This document shows, in pieces, positions 42,477 through 50,395 of a stretch of 64,000 nt of DNA. The notes under the pieces were generated by a model. That model did no database searches. It was not told where the DNA came from and saw only the letters and a list, made by a program, of their open reading frames with translations. A program made the position numbers and the translations under genes. How positions within the stretch are numbered: the first letter of the stretch is position 1; every line of letters starts with the position of its first letter. Origin of the DNA: Elusimicrobiota bacterium. Lineage in GTDB: Bacteria > Elusimicrobiota > Elusimicrobia > Elusimicrobiales > UBA9959. The stretch spans positions 1 through 64,000 of the forward strand of contig WOVA01000009.1 of assembly GCA_009773155.1 (NCBI GenBank), written 5' to 3'.

Positions 42477-43345
42477 GGAACAGCCTGGGAGTAGAGCCGG
42501 CCGGCGCGGTAGGAGCTGCGCACGAGCGGGCCGGCCAGGGCGGCCCTGAAGCCGAGCTCGACGGCCCGGCGCTGCCAGGCCTCGAACTCCATGGGTGTGT
42601 AATACCGTTTTACTTCGAAGTGTCCCTTTGACGGCGCCAGGTACTGCCCCAGCGTCACCAGGTCGCAGCCGGCGGAGACCGCGTCCCTTAGCGCCGCCTC
42701 CAGTTCCGCGTCCGTCTCGCCTAATCCCAGCATGAAGCCGGTCTTGACCAGCGAGGCCGGCCTGTACTTTTTCGCGTCCGAGAGGAACTCCAGCGAGCGG
42801 CGGTAATCGGCGCCCTTGCGCACGGCGTAGAGCGACGGCACGGTCTCCAGGTTGTGTCCCAGCACGTCGGGGCCGGCGTCCAGCACCGTCCTGAGCGCGA
42901 CGCCGTCGCCGCCGAAGTCGGGTATCAGCGGCTCGGTCTTAACGCCCGGCGCGGACTTTTTAAGCGCCGCCAGCGTCGCCGCGAAATGGGACGCGCCGCC
43001 GTCGGGCAGGTCGTCGCGGGTGGGAGAGGTGAAGACGACATAGTTGAGCGCCCAGCGCCGCGCCAGTTCCCCCACCCGCGCAGGCTCGCCCGGGTCCGGC
43101 GCCAGCGGCTTCTTCTTGGACACAGCGCAGAAAGCGCAGGCGCGTGTGCAGATATCTCCGAGTAAGAGGAAAGTGGCTTCGCCCTCGGCGAAACATTTTC
43201 CCTTGTTGGGGCAGAGCGCCGAATCGCAGACGGTGTGCAGCCGCGCGCCGGCCAGGTCGCCGGCGGTGTCGCGGGCCGGCGCGCCGCGGAGCCCGGATTT
43301 GCTCTTCCGGACTTCCGCGACGATCCAGTCGGGGTAGACTCCCAT
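42455..43345 (-). CDS. lipA: Lipoyl synthase
   Basis: LipA inserts two sulfurs into octanoyl-protein to form lipoyl groups. The 296-residue radical SAM enzyme has both clusters: CDSALCPNKGKC for the auxiliary 4Fe-4S and CTRACAFC for the SAM cluster, and ends near the essential Ser in VRSSYRAG. lipB is not in the window. It begins 1 base after the aspS stop on the same strand. Confidence 0.95.
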   Translation of the reverse strand: MGVYPDWIVAEVRKSKSGLRGAPARDTAGDLAGARLHTVCDSALCPNKGKCFAEGEATFLLLGDICTRACAFCAVSKKKPLAPDPGEPARVGELARRWALNYVVFTSPTRDDLPDGGASHFAATLAALKKSAPGVKTEPLIPDFGGDGVALRTVLDAGPDVLGHNLETVPSLYAVRKGADYRRSLEFLSDAKKYRPASLVKTGFMLGLGETDAELEAALRDAVSAGCDLVTLGQYLAPSKGHFEVKRYYTPMEFEAWQRRAVELGFRAALAGPLVRSSYRAGRLYSQAVPYFSARG

Positions 43346-43346
43346 C

Positions 43347-45128
43347 TTATTGCGTTATCTTGAGGTGAAGCTCTTTGAGCTGACGCTCGTCTATCGCGGA
43401 GGGCGCGTCGCTCATCAGGCAGGAGCCGCTGGCCGTCTTGGGGAAGGCTATGACGTCGCGTATCGAGTCGGTGCCGCAGAGTATGCCGATGAGCCGGTCG
43501 AAGCCGATGCCTATCCCGCCGTGCGGCGGCGCGCCGAAGTCCAGCGCGTTCACTATCATGCCGAAGCGGCGCTGTACCTCTTCTTTCGAATAGCCCATCA
43601 GGCCGAAGATCTTTTCCTGCACGGCCCGGCTGTGGTTGCGCACGGAGCCGGAGCCTAGCTCTACGCCGTTGAGGACCAGGTCGTACTGGCAGGAGCGCAT
43701 GCCGCCGGGGTCGGTGTCGAGCATCGGCAGTTCCTCGGTCAGCGGCGCGGTGAACGGGTTGTGCGTGAAAGTCCAATGACCGCTCTCGGCGTCCTTTTCG
43801 AGCAGCGGGAAGTGGCGCACCCACAGGAAGGCCCATTTGCGGGCCTGGGCGGGCTTGAGTTTCTTTATCAGTTCATTGCGCACCAGCCCGAGCTGCGGCG
43901 CGGCCTGGGCCGCGGGGCCGGTCACCATGAAGACGATGTCCCCCTCCTTCATATCGAAGAAGTCCTTCACGGACGAGGTCTCGGCCTCGGAGAGGAATTT
44001 AAGCGCCGGGGATTCGAGCTTTCCGTCCTTGAGCCTGAACCAGAGCAGGCCCTTCGCCCCGGCCTTCTTGACGGTCTCGGTGAGCTTGTCTGTCTCGCCT
44101 CGAGAATAGACGGCCGCGCCGCCTTCGCCTTTGACGCCGCGCACCACGCCGCCCGCGGCCAGCGCCTCGGCGAATACCTTGAAGCCGGAAGCCTTGAAGA
44201 GCTGCGAACAATCCTGTATCTCCAGCTCGTAACGCAGGTCGGGCTTGTCCGAGCCGTAGCGCAGCATGGCGTCGGCGAACTCCATCTCCGGGAAAGGCGT
44301 CTCTATGTTTTCGCCCAGTCCGGAGAAGACGGCGCCGAGCATGTCCTCCACTACTGCGGCTACGTCCCGCTCGGTCACGAAGGACATCTCCACGTCTATC
44401 TGAGTGTGCTCGGGCTGGCGGTCGGCGCGCAGGTCCTCGTCTCGCAGCGCGCGGGCCAGCTGGAAGTAGCGGTCCATGCCGGCCACCATCAGCAGCTGCT
44501 TGAACACCTGCGGGGACTGGGGCAGGGCGTAGAAATGGCCCGGGTTCATGCGCGACGGCACGACATAGTCGCGCGCGCCCTCCGGCGTGGACCTGGTCAG
44601 CATAGGGGTCTCTATCTCGTTGAAGCCTTTGGCGAGCAGGTTGGAGCGGACCAGGCCGGCCACCTTGCTGCGCAGGACGAGGTTGCGGGCGACCTTGCCG
44701 CGGCGCAGGTCCAGGTAGCGGTACTTGAGGCGCGTGTCCTCCAGGACGCCGGCGTGCTCGCCGAGGTCGAAAGGCAGCGGCTGCGAAATATTGAGCGTCT
44801 CTATCTTTTCGGCGACCAGCTCTATCCCGCCGGTGGGCATCTTCGGGTTGACCATACCCTGCGGCCGCGGCGTCACTTTGCCGGTCACGCGCAGAACATA
44901 TTCCGCCTTGGACTCCTCGGCCGCCTGGAAGGCCGCCGTGCCGGGGTTGGCCACGACCTGGGTGACGCCGTAGAGGTCGCGCAGGCTGATGAACAGCACT
45001 CCGCCGTGATTGCGCTTGGAGTCCATCCAGCCGCAGAGGGTCGCCGTCTTTCCGGCGTCGGCGTCACGCAGGGCGCCGCAGTCATGGGTGCGCAGATTCG
45101 TCTTGTTATGGTCGGGTCCGGTGGTCAT
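43347..45128 (-). CDS. aspS: Aspartyl-tRNA synthetase
   Basis: The 593-residue class IIb enzyme has an OB-fold anticodon domain (LCGWMDSKRNHGGVLFISLRD, trimmed to GWMDSKRNHGGVLFISL), motif 2 (RALRDEDLRADRQPEHTQID), the bacterial GAD insertion and motif 3 (GIGIGFDRLIGILCGTDSIRD). Length is typical for bacterial AspRS. It lies 30 bases downstream of hisS, the common hisS-aspS order, and leads into lipA. Confidence 0.97.
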   Translation of the reverse strand: MTTGPDHNKTNLRTHDCGALRDADAGKTATLCGWMDSKRNHGGVLFISLRDLYGVTQVVANPGTAAFQAAEESKAEYVLRVTGKVTPRPQGMVNPKMPTGGIELVAEKIETLNISQPLPFDLGEHAGVLEDTRLKYRYLDLRRGKVARNLVLRSKVAGLVRSNLLAKGFNEIETPMLTRSTPEGARDYVVPSRMNPGHFYALPQSPQVFKQLLMVAGMDRYFQLARALRDEDLRADRQPEHTQIDVEMSFVTERDVAAVVEDMLGAVFSGLGENIETPFPEMEFADAMLRYGSDKPDLRYELEIQDCSQLFKASGFKVFAEALAAGGVVRGVKGEGGAAVYSRGETDKLTETVKKAGAKGLLWFRLKDGKLESPALKFLSEAETSSVKDFFDMKEGDIVFMVTGPAAQAAPQLGLVRNELIKKLKPAQARKWAFLWVRHFPLLEKDAESGHWTFTHNPFTAPLTEELPMLDTDPGGMRSCQYDLVLNGVELGSGSVRNHSRAVQEKIFGLMGYSKEEVQRRFGMIVNALDFGAPPHGGIGIGFDRLIGILCGTDSIRDVIAFPKTASGSCLMSDAPSAIDERQLKELHLKITQ

Positions 45129-45158
45129 AGCTCTCCTGGGACGGCTGCTTCGCCGTTT

Positions 45159-46409
45159 TCAGACGGGTTTGGCGGTCAGCCTGGAGGCGAGGCCCGCGAA
45201 AGGAACGCTCTCCTGTCCGGCCTGTCCTTTGAGGGGTTTGAGCGAACAGGCGCCGGCCTTCAGTTCGTCCTCGCCGATGATGACGGCGAAGTCGGCCCCG
45301 CTCCTGTCGGCGGAGCGCATCTGGGATTTAAGGCTGAGGTCGAAATTGGAATAATCGGCGGCGATGCCGACCGCGCGCAGGTCCGACATCAGCCGGAAGG
45401 CCTCGAGGCCGGCCTCTTTGCCGGAGGCGACGAAGAAGGCCGCGGGACCGTTCTCCTCGGGCGCGGCTCCGGCCGACCTGATGACCAGCGCGGCGCGGTC
45501 CAGGCCCATGGCCCAGCCCACCGACGGGGCGGCGGGGCCGCCCATGGATTTTATCAGGTCGTCGTAGCGGCCGCCGCCGGCCACCGCGTCCTGGGCGCCC
45601 AGCGCGCCGGCCTTAACCTCGAAGACCGTGCGGGTGTAATAGTCCAGCCCGCGCACCATCGTACGGTTGACCTTGTAGTCCACCCCGGCGGCTTTGAGCA
45701 GCGCCTGGGTGCGGTCGAAATGCTCCACGCAGCCGGGACAGAGATCCATGCGCGGCGCCTTGTCGGCCAGCCAGGGACCGTCCACCTTGCAGTCCAGCGC
45801 GCGCATCGGGTTGCGGTCCACGCGGCGCTTGCACGCCTCGCATAGGGCCTCCGTGTTGAGCTTGAGATAGCCCAGCAGCGTCTCGCGGTAGGCCCGGCGG
45901 CATTCAGAGCAGCCCAGGGTGTTGAGCTCCACCGTGCAGCCCGGCGCGCCGGCTTTTTCGAGGACCTTTACCAACAGGGCGATGGATTCCGCGTCGGCCG
46001 AAGGCGAAGCGTTGCCGATGCACTCCACTCCTATCTGGGTGAACTCGCGGTAGCGCCCGGCCTGGGGCCGCTCGGCGCGGAACATCGGGCCGATATAAAA
46101 AAGCTTGGCGTTGCGCCCGCCCTGCGACAGGTTCTGCTCTATGTAGGCGCGGGCAACGCCGGGGGTGCCCTCGGGCCGCATCGCCACTTCGCGCCCGCCG
46201 CCGTCGGTGAAGGCGTACATTTCCTTCTCGACTATGTCGGTGGTATCGCCGGTGGATTTTACGAAGAGCTCTTTTGTTTCCAGCGTGGGGATGCGTATCT
46301 CCCGGTAGCCGTGCAGGCGGAAGACCTCCCGCGCCGCCGCCTCGATGGCGGAGAAAAGCTCGGAGTCGGGCGGCAGTATGTCCCGGAAGCCGCGCAGCGT
46401 ACGGCTCAT
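45159..46409 (-). CDS. hisS: Histidyl-tRNA synthetase
   Basis: The 416-residue class IIa enzyme has motif 1 (RGFRDILPPDSELF), motif 2 (MFRAERPQAGRYREFTQIGVE, core FRAERPQAGRYREF), the histidine A motif GLDYYTRTVFE and a C-terminal anticodon domain. Its start overlaps the stop of a Crp/Fnr gene (ATGA), so its expression is tied to that regulator and the Cys-rich gene before it. Confidence 0.97.
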   Translation of the reverse strand: MSRTLRGFRDILPPDSELFSAIEAAAREVFRLHGYREIRIPTLETKELFVKSTGDTTDIVEKEMYAFTDGGGREVAMRPEGTPGVARAYIEQNLSQGGRNAKLFYIGPMFRAERPQAGRYREFTQIGVECIGNASPSADAESIALLVKVLEKAGAPGCTVELNTLGCSECRRAYRETLLGYLKLNTEALCEACKRRVDRNPMRALDCKVDGPWLADKAPRMDLCPGCVEHFDRTQALLKAAGVDYKVNRTMVRGLDYYTRTVFEVKAGALGAQDAVAGGGRYDDLIKSMGGPAAPSVGWAMGLDRAALVIRSAGAAPEENGPAAFFVASGKEAGLEAFRLMSDLRAVGIAADYSNFDLSLKSQMRSADRSGADFAVIIGEDELKAGACSLKPLKGQAGQESVPFAGLASRLTAKPV

Positions 46410-47083
46410 CCGCGCGCCATGGCGGCCATGGACTGCAGCCTGGCCTTGCTCTTTACAAGGATGCGTCCGCGCTGGTAGTCTATGATCCCGCTGCGCTTGA
46501 GCGAGTTGACGGCCCGGCAGACCGGCACGCGGGTGGTGCCCAGGTATTCGGCCAGTTCGCCCTGGCCGATGGCCACGGTCAGCGGGCCCGCCTTGGACTT
46601 GGCTTCGAGCTCGAGTATCGCCGAGGCCAGCCGTCCCAGGATATTGTGGAACAGCATGGACTCCACTTCTTTATTGGCCTTGTCAAGGCGCTCTACCAGG
46701 GTGCGGATGATCTTCATGCTGAAGTCGGCGTGGCGCATGACAAGTTTTCCGAAGTTCTGCTTGGAGATTACCAGCAGTTCCGTGTCCTCGACGGCCTGGG
46801 CCGAGGCGGAACGGATCTTGCCGCCCAGCAGCGACATCTCGCCGAAGAAATCCCCTTTGCCCAGGAAGGCGAACGTCTTTTTCTTGCCCCCGCCGAGCGA
46901 GGTGAAGATCTTTATCTTTCCGGCGTTGAGGATGAAGAAGTTCTTCCCCACCTCTTCCTTGTTGAAGACCATGTCCCCGGCCTTGTAGCGCCGCACGGTG
47001 GCTATCTTTACGATGTGGTTAAGGTCGGGCCTGCCGAGCCCCTTGAGGAAGGTTACTCTCTCGAGCGCCTTGTGCAGTGTCAT
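46406..47083 (-). CDS. Crp/Fnr-family transcription regulator
   Basis: The 225-residue protein has an N-terminal cyclic-nucleotide-binding jelly roll (VFNKEEVGKNFFILNAGKI, FLGKGDFFGEMSLLGG) and a C-terminal helix-turn-helix (LAEYLGTTRVPVCRAVNSLK). The phosphate-cassette FGEMSLL is close to cAMP-binding members, but Fnr-type N-terminal cysteines are absent. The start giving MTLHKALERV was chosen because it overlaps the previous stop. Sandwiched by 4-base overlaps between a Cys-rich exported protein and hisS, an unusual neighbourhood. Confidence 0.92.
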   Translation of the reverse strand: MTLHKALERVTFLKGLGRPDLNHIVKIATVRRYKAGDMVFNKEEVGKNFFILNAGKIKIFTSLGGGKKKTFAFLGKGDFFGEMSLLGGKIRSASAQAVEDTELLVISKQNFGKLVMRHADFSMKIIRTLVERLDKANKEVESMLFHNILGRLASAILELEAKSKAGPLTVAIGQGELAEYLGTTRVPVCRAVNSLKRSGIIDYQRGRILVKSKARLQSMAAMARG

Positions 47084-47760
47084 TTCTTTTCCTTCATCTC
47101 CATACCGCACTTGGGGCATTTACCGGGCTTGTCCGACTCGGCGCAATTCATGGGGCAGGCGTACTTTGCGGCGGCTTTCTCGCCAGATTTCGCCGGCTTT
47201 TCCTTGGCGTGGTCTCCGGCGCACTTGTGGCCTCCGGCCGCGTACTTCACCTGCATCGCCTTTACGGTCTCCGGCTTCTTGGACGCGAGGACGATCTTCA
47301 CGCCCGCGGGGGTGTTAGCGAATTTGGCCGTGGCGTCCTTGGGCAGGCAGGAGCAGTTGCCGCCGGCGTAGTGCACCGCGGTCAGTTCCTGCAGCCTGGC
47401 TATCGCTTCCTTGCCCTTGGCGGCCAGCGTCAGTTCAACGCCGTCTTTCGTGTTCTTCACGGTCTTCGCGACGCCTTCCATCTGCTTGGGGCAGGCGGCC
47501 TTGGACTCCTTGCCCTTGCCGCAGTCGTGGCCCTTTTCGTCTTTCATCCCGGGGCAATCGTGCTTCTTCCCGGCTTCGGCCTTTGCGCCGGGACAGTCGT
47601 GCTTGGCTCCCTCGGCGGCCTGCTTGGCCATGGGGCATTCGACTTTGGCGGCGGCTTTGGTTTCTCCGGCCTTCTTGTCCCCCGGGCATTTGCCGCAATG
47701 GGCGTAGGCGGTCATCGCGACCGCGAAAAATATAATACCCGCAAGTAAGTCTTTCTTCAT
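47080..47760 (-). CDS. Exported Cys-rich heavy-metal-binding protein
   Basis: The 226-residue product has a signal peptide (MKKDLLAGIIFFAVAMTAYA), then repeated short metal-binding motifs (HCGKCPGD, ECPMAKQ, HDCPGAK, HDCPGMK, HDCGKG, ACPKQ). Two similar ~35-residue segments follow (DGVELTLAAKGKEAIARLQE...YAGG and AGVKIVLASKKPETVKAMQV...YAAGG). The end is one heavy-metal-binding domain, CPMNCAESDKPGKCPKCGM. It probably binds Cu, Zn or Cd in the periplasm. It is translationally coupled to the Crp/Fnr gene. Confidence 0.82.
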   Translation of the reverse strand: MKKDLLAGIIFFAVAMTAYAHCGKCPGDKKAGETKAAAKVECPMAKQAAEGAKHDCPGAKAEAGKKHDCPGMKDEKGHDCGKGKESKAACPKQMEGVAKTVKNTKDGVELTLAAKGKEAIARLQELTAVHYAGGNCSCLPKDATAKFANTPAGVKIVLASKKPETVKAMQVKYAAGGHKCAGDHAKEKPAKSGEKAAAKYACPMNCAESDKPGKCPKCGMEMKEKK

Positions 47761-47885
47761 GGTAAGCTCCCTGTTCTTCGTTAGTCGTTTCAATGGCGGC
47801 AATGGCCGCGCGATAATTATATAAATTTAATAAGGTGTGTGGTTTGAAAAAGGCCGGGACCGGCGCGGCGGGGTGCCGCCCGGGG

Positions 47886-47928
47886 TTGACAAATATGCGG
47901 CGTATGTAAGATAATGATAACCGTTATC
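47886..47928 (+). promoter_or_regulatory. fur promoter with overlapping Fur box
   Basis: TTGACA (47886-47891) and GATAAT (47910-47915) are 18 bases apart. The 19-bp sequence GATAATGATAACCGTTATC (47910-47928) is close to the classical Fur box and covers the -10 and start site. Predicted transcripts begin only about ten bases before the ATG, with no Shine-Dalgarno. This shows autorepression by sequence pattern. Confidence 0.82.
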
Positions 47929-47930
47929 AT

Positions 47931-48362
47931 ATGGCGAGAAAGAAACCCGAAGTCAATTCATGCGACTGCCAGGGCGCCCGCAAAAGCCGGCGCCGCGACG
48001 CGGTGCTGGACGCCGTAGCGTCCAGCGACGGCCATCTCAGCGCCGAGGAAGTCCACCGCGAGGCTAAAAAGCGGCTTCCCGGCATCGGGATAGCCACGGT
48101 GTACCGCTCGCTCAAATGCCTGTGCGGCTGCGGCAAGGTCTCCGAGTTCATCCCCCCGGACGGCGTGGCCCGCTACGAAGCTGCCGGCTCCAGGGGCCAT
48201 CACGACCACCTGGTCTGCACGGCCTGCGGCTGTTTCGTGGAGGCGGTGGACCCGGAAATAGAGCGGCTTCAGGAGCGCCTGGCCGCCAGGCACGGCTTCC
48301 GCCTGGAAGGTCACCGGCTGGAGATATACGGCCTCTGCGCCTGCTGCGCGCGAAAGAAGTAG
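47931..48362 (+). CDS. Fur-family metal-responsive repressor
   Basis: The 143-residue protein has a winged helix (SAEEVHREAKKRLPGIGIAT, VYRSLKCL) and the metal/dimer domain with HHDHLVCTACG and a C-terminal CACC. It is richer in cysteine than E. coli Fur (CDCQG at the N terminus, CLCGCGK after the recognition helix). Fur, Zur and PerR cannot be separated by eye, but the Fur box in its own promoter favours Fur. Translation probably starts from a near-leaderless mRNA. Confidence 0.9.
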   Translation: MARKKPEVNSCDCQGARKSRRRDAVLDAVASSDGHLSAEEVHREAKKRLPGIGIATVYRSLKCLCGCGKVSEFIPPDGVARYEAAGSRGHHDHLVCTACGCFVEAVDPEIERLQERLAARHGFRLEGHRLEIYGLCACCARKK

Positions 48363-48386
48363 GTATATATTTTTTAGTTTCAATAT

Positions 48387-48405
48387 GATAATGATTCTCA
48401 TAATC
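48387..48405 (+). promoter_or_regulatory. Second Fur-box-like operator
   Basis: GATAATGATTCTCATAATC, 19 bp, fits the Fur-box pattern and extends into a longer imperfect palindrome ATGATAATGA-TTC-TCATAATCAT. It lies 37 bases before the MKKNTQ start codon of the barrel gene and is embedded in AT-rich, promoter-like DNA. Confidence 0.78.
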
Positions 48406-48441
48406 ATATGATAAGAAAGCGAAAAGGAGACGAAAGACGAC

Positions 48442-49182
48442 ATGAAAAAGAACACGCAGTGAGCTGTAATAGCGGCCATGCTGGCCGCCCTGATGACGAC
48501 GGCGGCGGCGGGGCCGGCTAAGGCCGACCCGCGCACCTTCGTCTGGACCTACGAGTACATGACGATGCACGCGGGAAAGGCGGAGCTGGGGTACTACGCG
48601 ACCGCCGAAGTGGCGGACACCTCCGTCCCCGAGAACTCCACCTGGAAGCACAGGGTGGAGCTGGAATACGGCCTGACCGACAGGACAGACCTGTCGCTCT
48701 ACCAGATGTTCAGCCAGGCCAGCACGGCGACTACAAATACGTTCCGCTACGACGGGATGAAGCTGCGCGCGCGCCATCGCCTGGCCGAGAAGGGCGAGCT
48801 GCCCCTGGACACGCTGCTCTACGCCGAGTACAAGCGCGGCACCGACCTCTCGGCCCAGGGCTCCCTGGAAGCCAAGCTGATACTCGCAAAGGACCTGGGC
48901 AGGCTGAGGCTGGCCTATAACCAGGTGGCGGAGTTCCCCCTCGAGCGGCCTTCGGACGCGGAACACCGCTTCTCGGCCGGAGCCGGATGGAAATTCACGG
49001 ACACCGTCAGGGCCGGCCTGGAGGCGACCGGCGTCTACGGGGCGGATAAGTACAATCTGGGCCCTACCGTCAACTTCAGGGCTCCCGACATGAAGGGCTG
49101 GGTCAGCCTGGGCCAGCTCTACGGTCTGAACCCGGGCAGCAAGGACTCGCAGACGCGGCTGCTGCTGGGCGTGCCGTTCTGA
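48442..49182 (+). CDS. Fur-box-preceded outer-membrane barrel protein with a TGA codon in its signal peptide
   Basis: From the ATG at 48442, which has AAGGAGA eleven bases upstream, the frame reads MKKNTQ, TGA, then AVIAAMLAALMTTAAAGPAKA, together a typical signal peptide broken at codon 7. An internal ATG at 48478 restarts the frame for 234 residues but without the basic N terminus. The mature part (VELEYGLTDRTDLSLYQM, LLYAEYKRGTDLSA, LGVPF end) looks like a beta-barrel. Other genes here stop normally at TGA, so the code is not changed. A nonsense mutation, reinitiation or a sequencing error is possible. Function unknown, perhaps iron-related given the Fur box. Confidence 0.72.
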
Positions 49183-49189
49183 TATACAG

Positions 49190-49221
49190 CCCGGCAGGGC
49201 CCCGTCCGGGACCCTGCCGGG
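49190..49221 (+). terminator. GC-rich hairpin after the barrel gene
   Basis: A 10-bp stem CCCGGCAGGG/CCCTGCCGGG starts 7 bases after the stop. There is no T-run, so it is an mRNA-stabilising or weakly terminating structure rather than a textbook terminator. Confidence 0.45.
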
Positions 49222-49234
49222 CATACCGACGGAT

Positions 49235-49573
49235 ATGAAATATCTCCTGGACCTTTACGTTTTCGAAATTCTCGGCGTCCTCGCGGTCCTGTCGCTGGCG
49301 TCGGAGGCCGCCGGGAGAAGAGGCGCCGGCTCCGCCCGGATAAAGCTCGCCTGGAACTGGTTCCTTCTGATATCCTTCGCCGCCTGCGTACTGACGGGAT
49401 TCGGACTTTTTATCCCGATGGCGAAAGAGACCTCCAGGCTGGTTTTCAAGTTCCATCTCTGGACCGGCGCGGCCTGCGCCTGGGCCGGGCTTTATCACAC
49501 GGCCCTGCGCACGAAGGGGATGCTCCCCTCCCCGGCCGCCGGTCGCGGACTGGCGAGAACCGCGAAGAAGTAA
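49235..49573 (+). CDS. Small membrane protein, DUF4405/cytochrome b-like
   Basis: The 112-residue protein has about three membrane helices (LYVFEILGVLAVLSLA, WFLLISFAACVLTGFGLFIP, FHLWTGAACAWAGLYHTAL). Histidines in FKFHLWTG and GLYHTALR are spaced like haem ligands of small cytochrome b-type or DUF4405 domains. This is tentative. It follows the barrel gene on the same strand behind a hairpin. Confidence 0.6.
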   Translation: MKYLLDLYVFEILGVLAVLSLASEAAGRRGAGSARIKLAWNWFLLISFAACVLTGFGLFIPMAKETSRLVFKFHLWTGAACAWAGLYHTALRTKGMLPSPAAGRGLARTAKK

Positions 49574-49609
49574 GGCGTGCAGTGCCAGTTGCGGATGGAA
49601 TATTCCGCG

Positions 49610-50170
49610 TTATTTCTTCTCCTTCATGTCCATGCCGCACTTGGGGCAGCGGCCGGGCTTTTCGGACTGCACGCAGCCCATAGGGCAGGAGTATTTTTTC
49701 GCGGCAGGCTGTTCCTTCTTCTTCTCCACCAGGTCCATGCCGCACTTGGGGCAGCGGCCGGGCTTATCGGATTCCGCGCAGCCCATGGGGCAGACATACT
49801 TCTTCTTGACGGCCTTTTCCTTTACCGCGTATTTTTCCGGTTCCGCGGCGAAGGATCCGTCGCAGCCGGGGCAGCAGAAATAATAGACCCTGTCCTTGTA
49901 TGACATGGAGATAGTGTCTTTGTCCACCTTGACCTTCTCCCCCGTTACCGGGCAGACGGCGCTTTTGCCTATCTCCGCCCTGGTCACCTTCCTGTAGGCG
50001 GCCTCCGCTTTTTTGGCGGCGGCGGCCGCTTTCCCGGCCTTGGCCGGCGCCTCTTTTTTGACGGCCTGGTGCTTGTGGCCCTCATGACCGCTATGGTCGT
50101 GCTGGGCGTAGGCCGCCCCCGCCAGCAGCAGCGGCGTCAGCAGCGCTGTTATCATCATGTTCCGTTTCAT
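49610..50170 (-). CDS. Exported YHS/TRASH plus double heavy-metal-binding-domain protein
   Basis: The 186-residue product has a signal peptide, a His-rich stretch (HDHSGHEGHKH), a YHS/TRASH-like module (CPVTGEKVKVDKD, YYFCCPGCDGSFAAEPEKY) and two copies of a heavy-metal-binding domain (CPMGCAESDKPGRCPKCGM and CPMGCVQSEKPGRCPKCGM). The two copies are 105 bases apart at DNA level. It should bind soft metals, probably copper, in the periplasm. It is the last gene of the 12-gene metal/sulfur run and overlaps the previous gene by 4 bases. Confidence 0.85.
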   Translation of the reverse strand: MKRNMMITALLTPLLLAGAAYAQHDHSGHEGHKHQAVKKEAPAKAGKAAAAAKKAEAAYRKVTRAEIGKSAVCPVTGEKVKVDKDTISMSYKDRVYYFCCPGCDGSFAAEPEKYAVKEKAVKKKYVCPMGCAESDKPGRCPKCGMDLVEKKKEQPAAKKYSCPMGCVQSEKPGRCPKCGMDMKEKK

Positions 50171-50382
50171 GCTTCCTCCTTATCCCGATCCCGGCAGCAG
50201 CCGCCTTCGGCGGCCTGTTCCTGCCCGTAAAGCTCTTCGGCCCGGCAGCAGATGCGCTCTTTGTCGGCCGCCACCCTGCCGCAGCCGGGACAGATATACC
50301 TGGCGTTCCTGGCCGCTTCTTTCAATTCCCCGAACAGTTCTTTCTTGTCCGCCATCTCGCATAGATGCGCTTTCTTTTCCAT
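50167..50382 (-). CDS. Small Cys-rich zinc-ribbon-like protein
   Basis: The 71-residue cytoplasmic protein has YICPGCGRVAADKERICC and a C-terminal GGCCRD, giving two CxxC/CC pairs that could form one metal site. Its N-terminal segment (MEKKAHLCEMADKKEL) has another Cys. AGGAGG lies eight bases before the ATG. It sits between the ThiF-rhodanese gene and the exported metal-binding protein. A role as a thiol-rich metal buffer is inference. Confidence 0.72.
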   Translation of the reverse strand: MEKKAHLCEMADKKELFGELKEAARNARYICPGCGRVAADKERICCRAEELYGQEQAAEGGCCRDRDKEEA

Positions 50383-50395
50383 ACTCGCCCTCCTC

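Noticed and set aside
43761-45845. A 694-codon plus-strand frame opposite aspS and hisS
   Set aside because: It spans two genuine synthetase genes on the other strand; composition and lack of domains mark it as a shadow.
48460-48462. TGA in the barrel gene as selenocysteine or a changed genetic code
   Set aside because: It lies in a signal peptide where Sec makes no sense, no SECIS-like hairpin follows closely, and many genes here use TGA as a normal stop.
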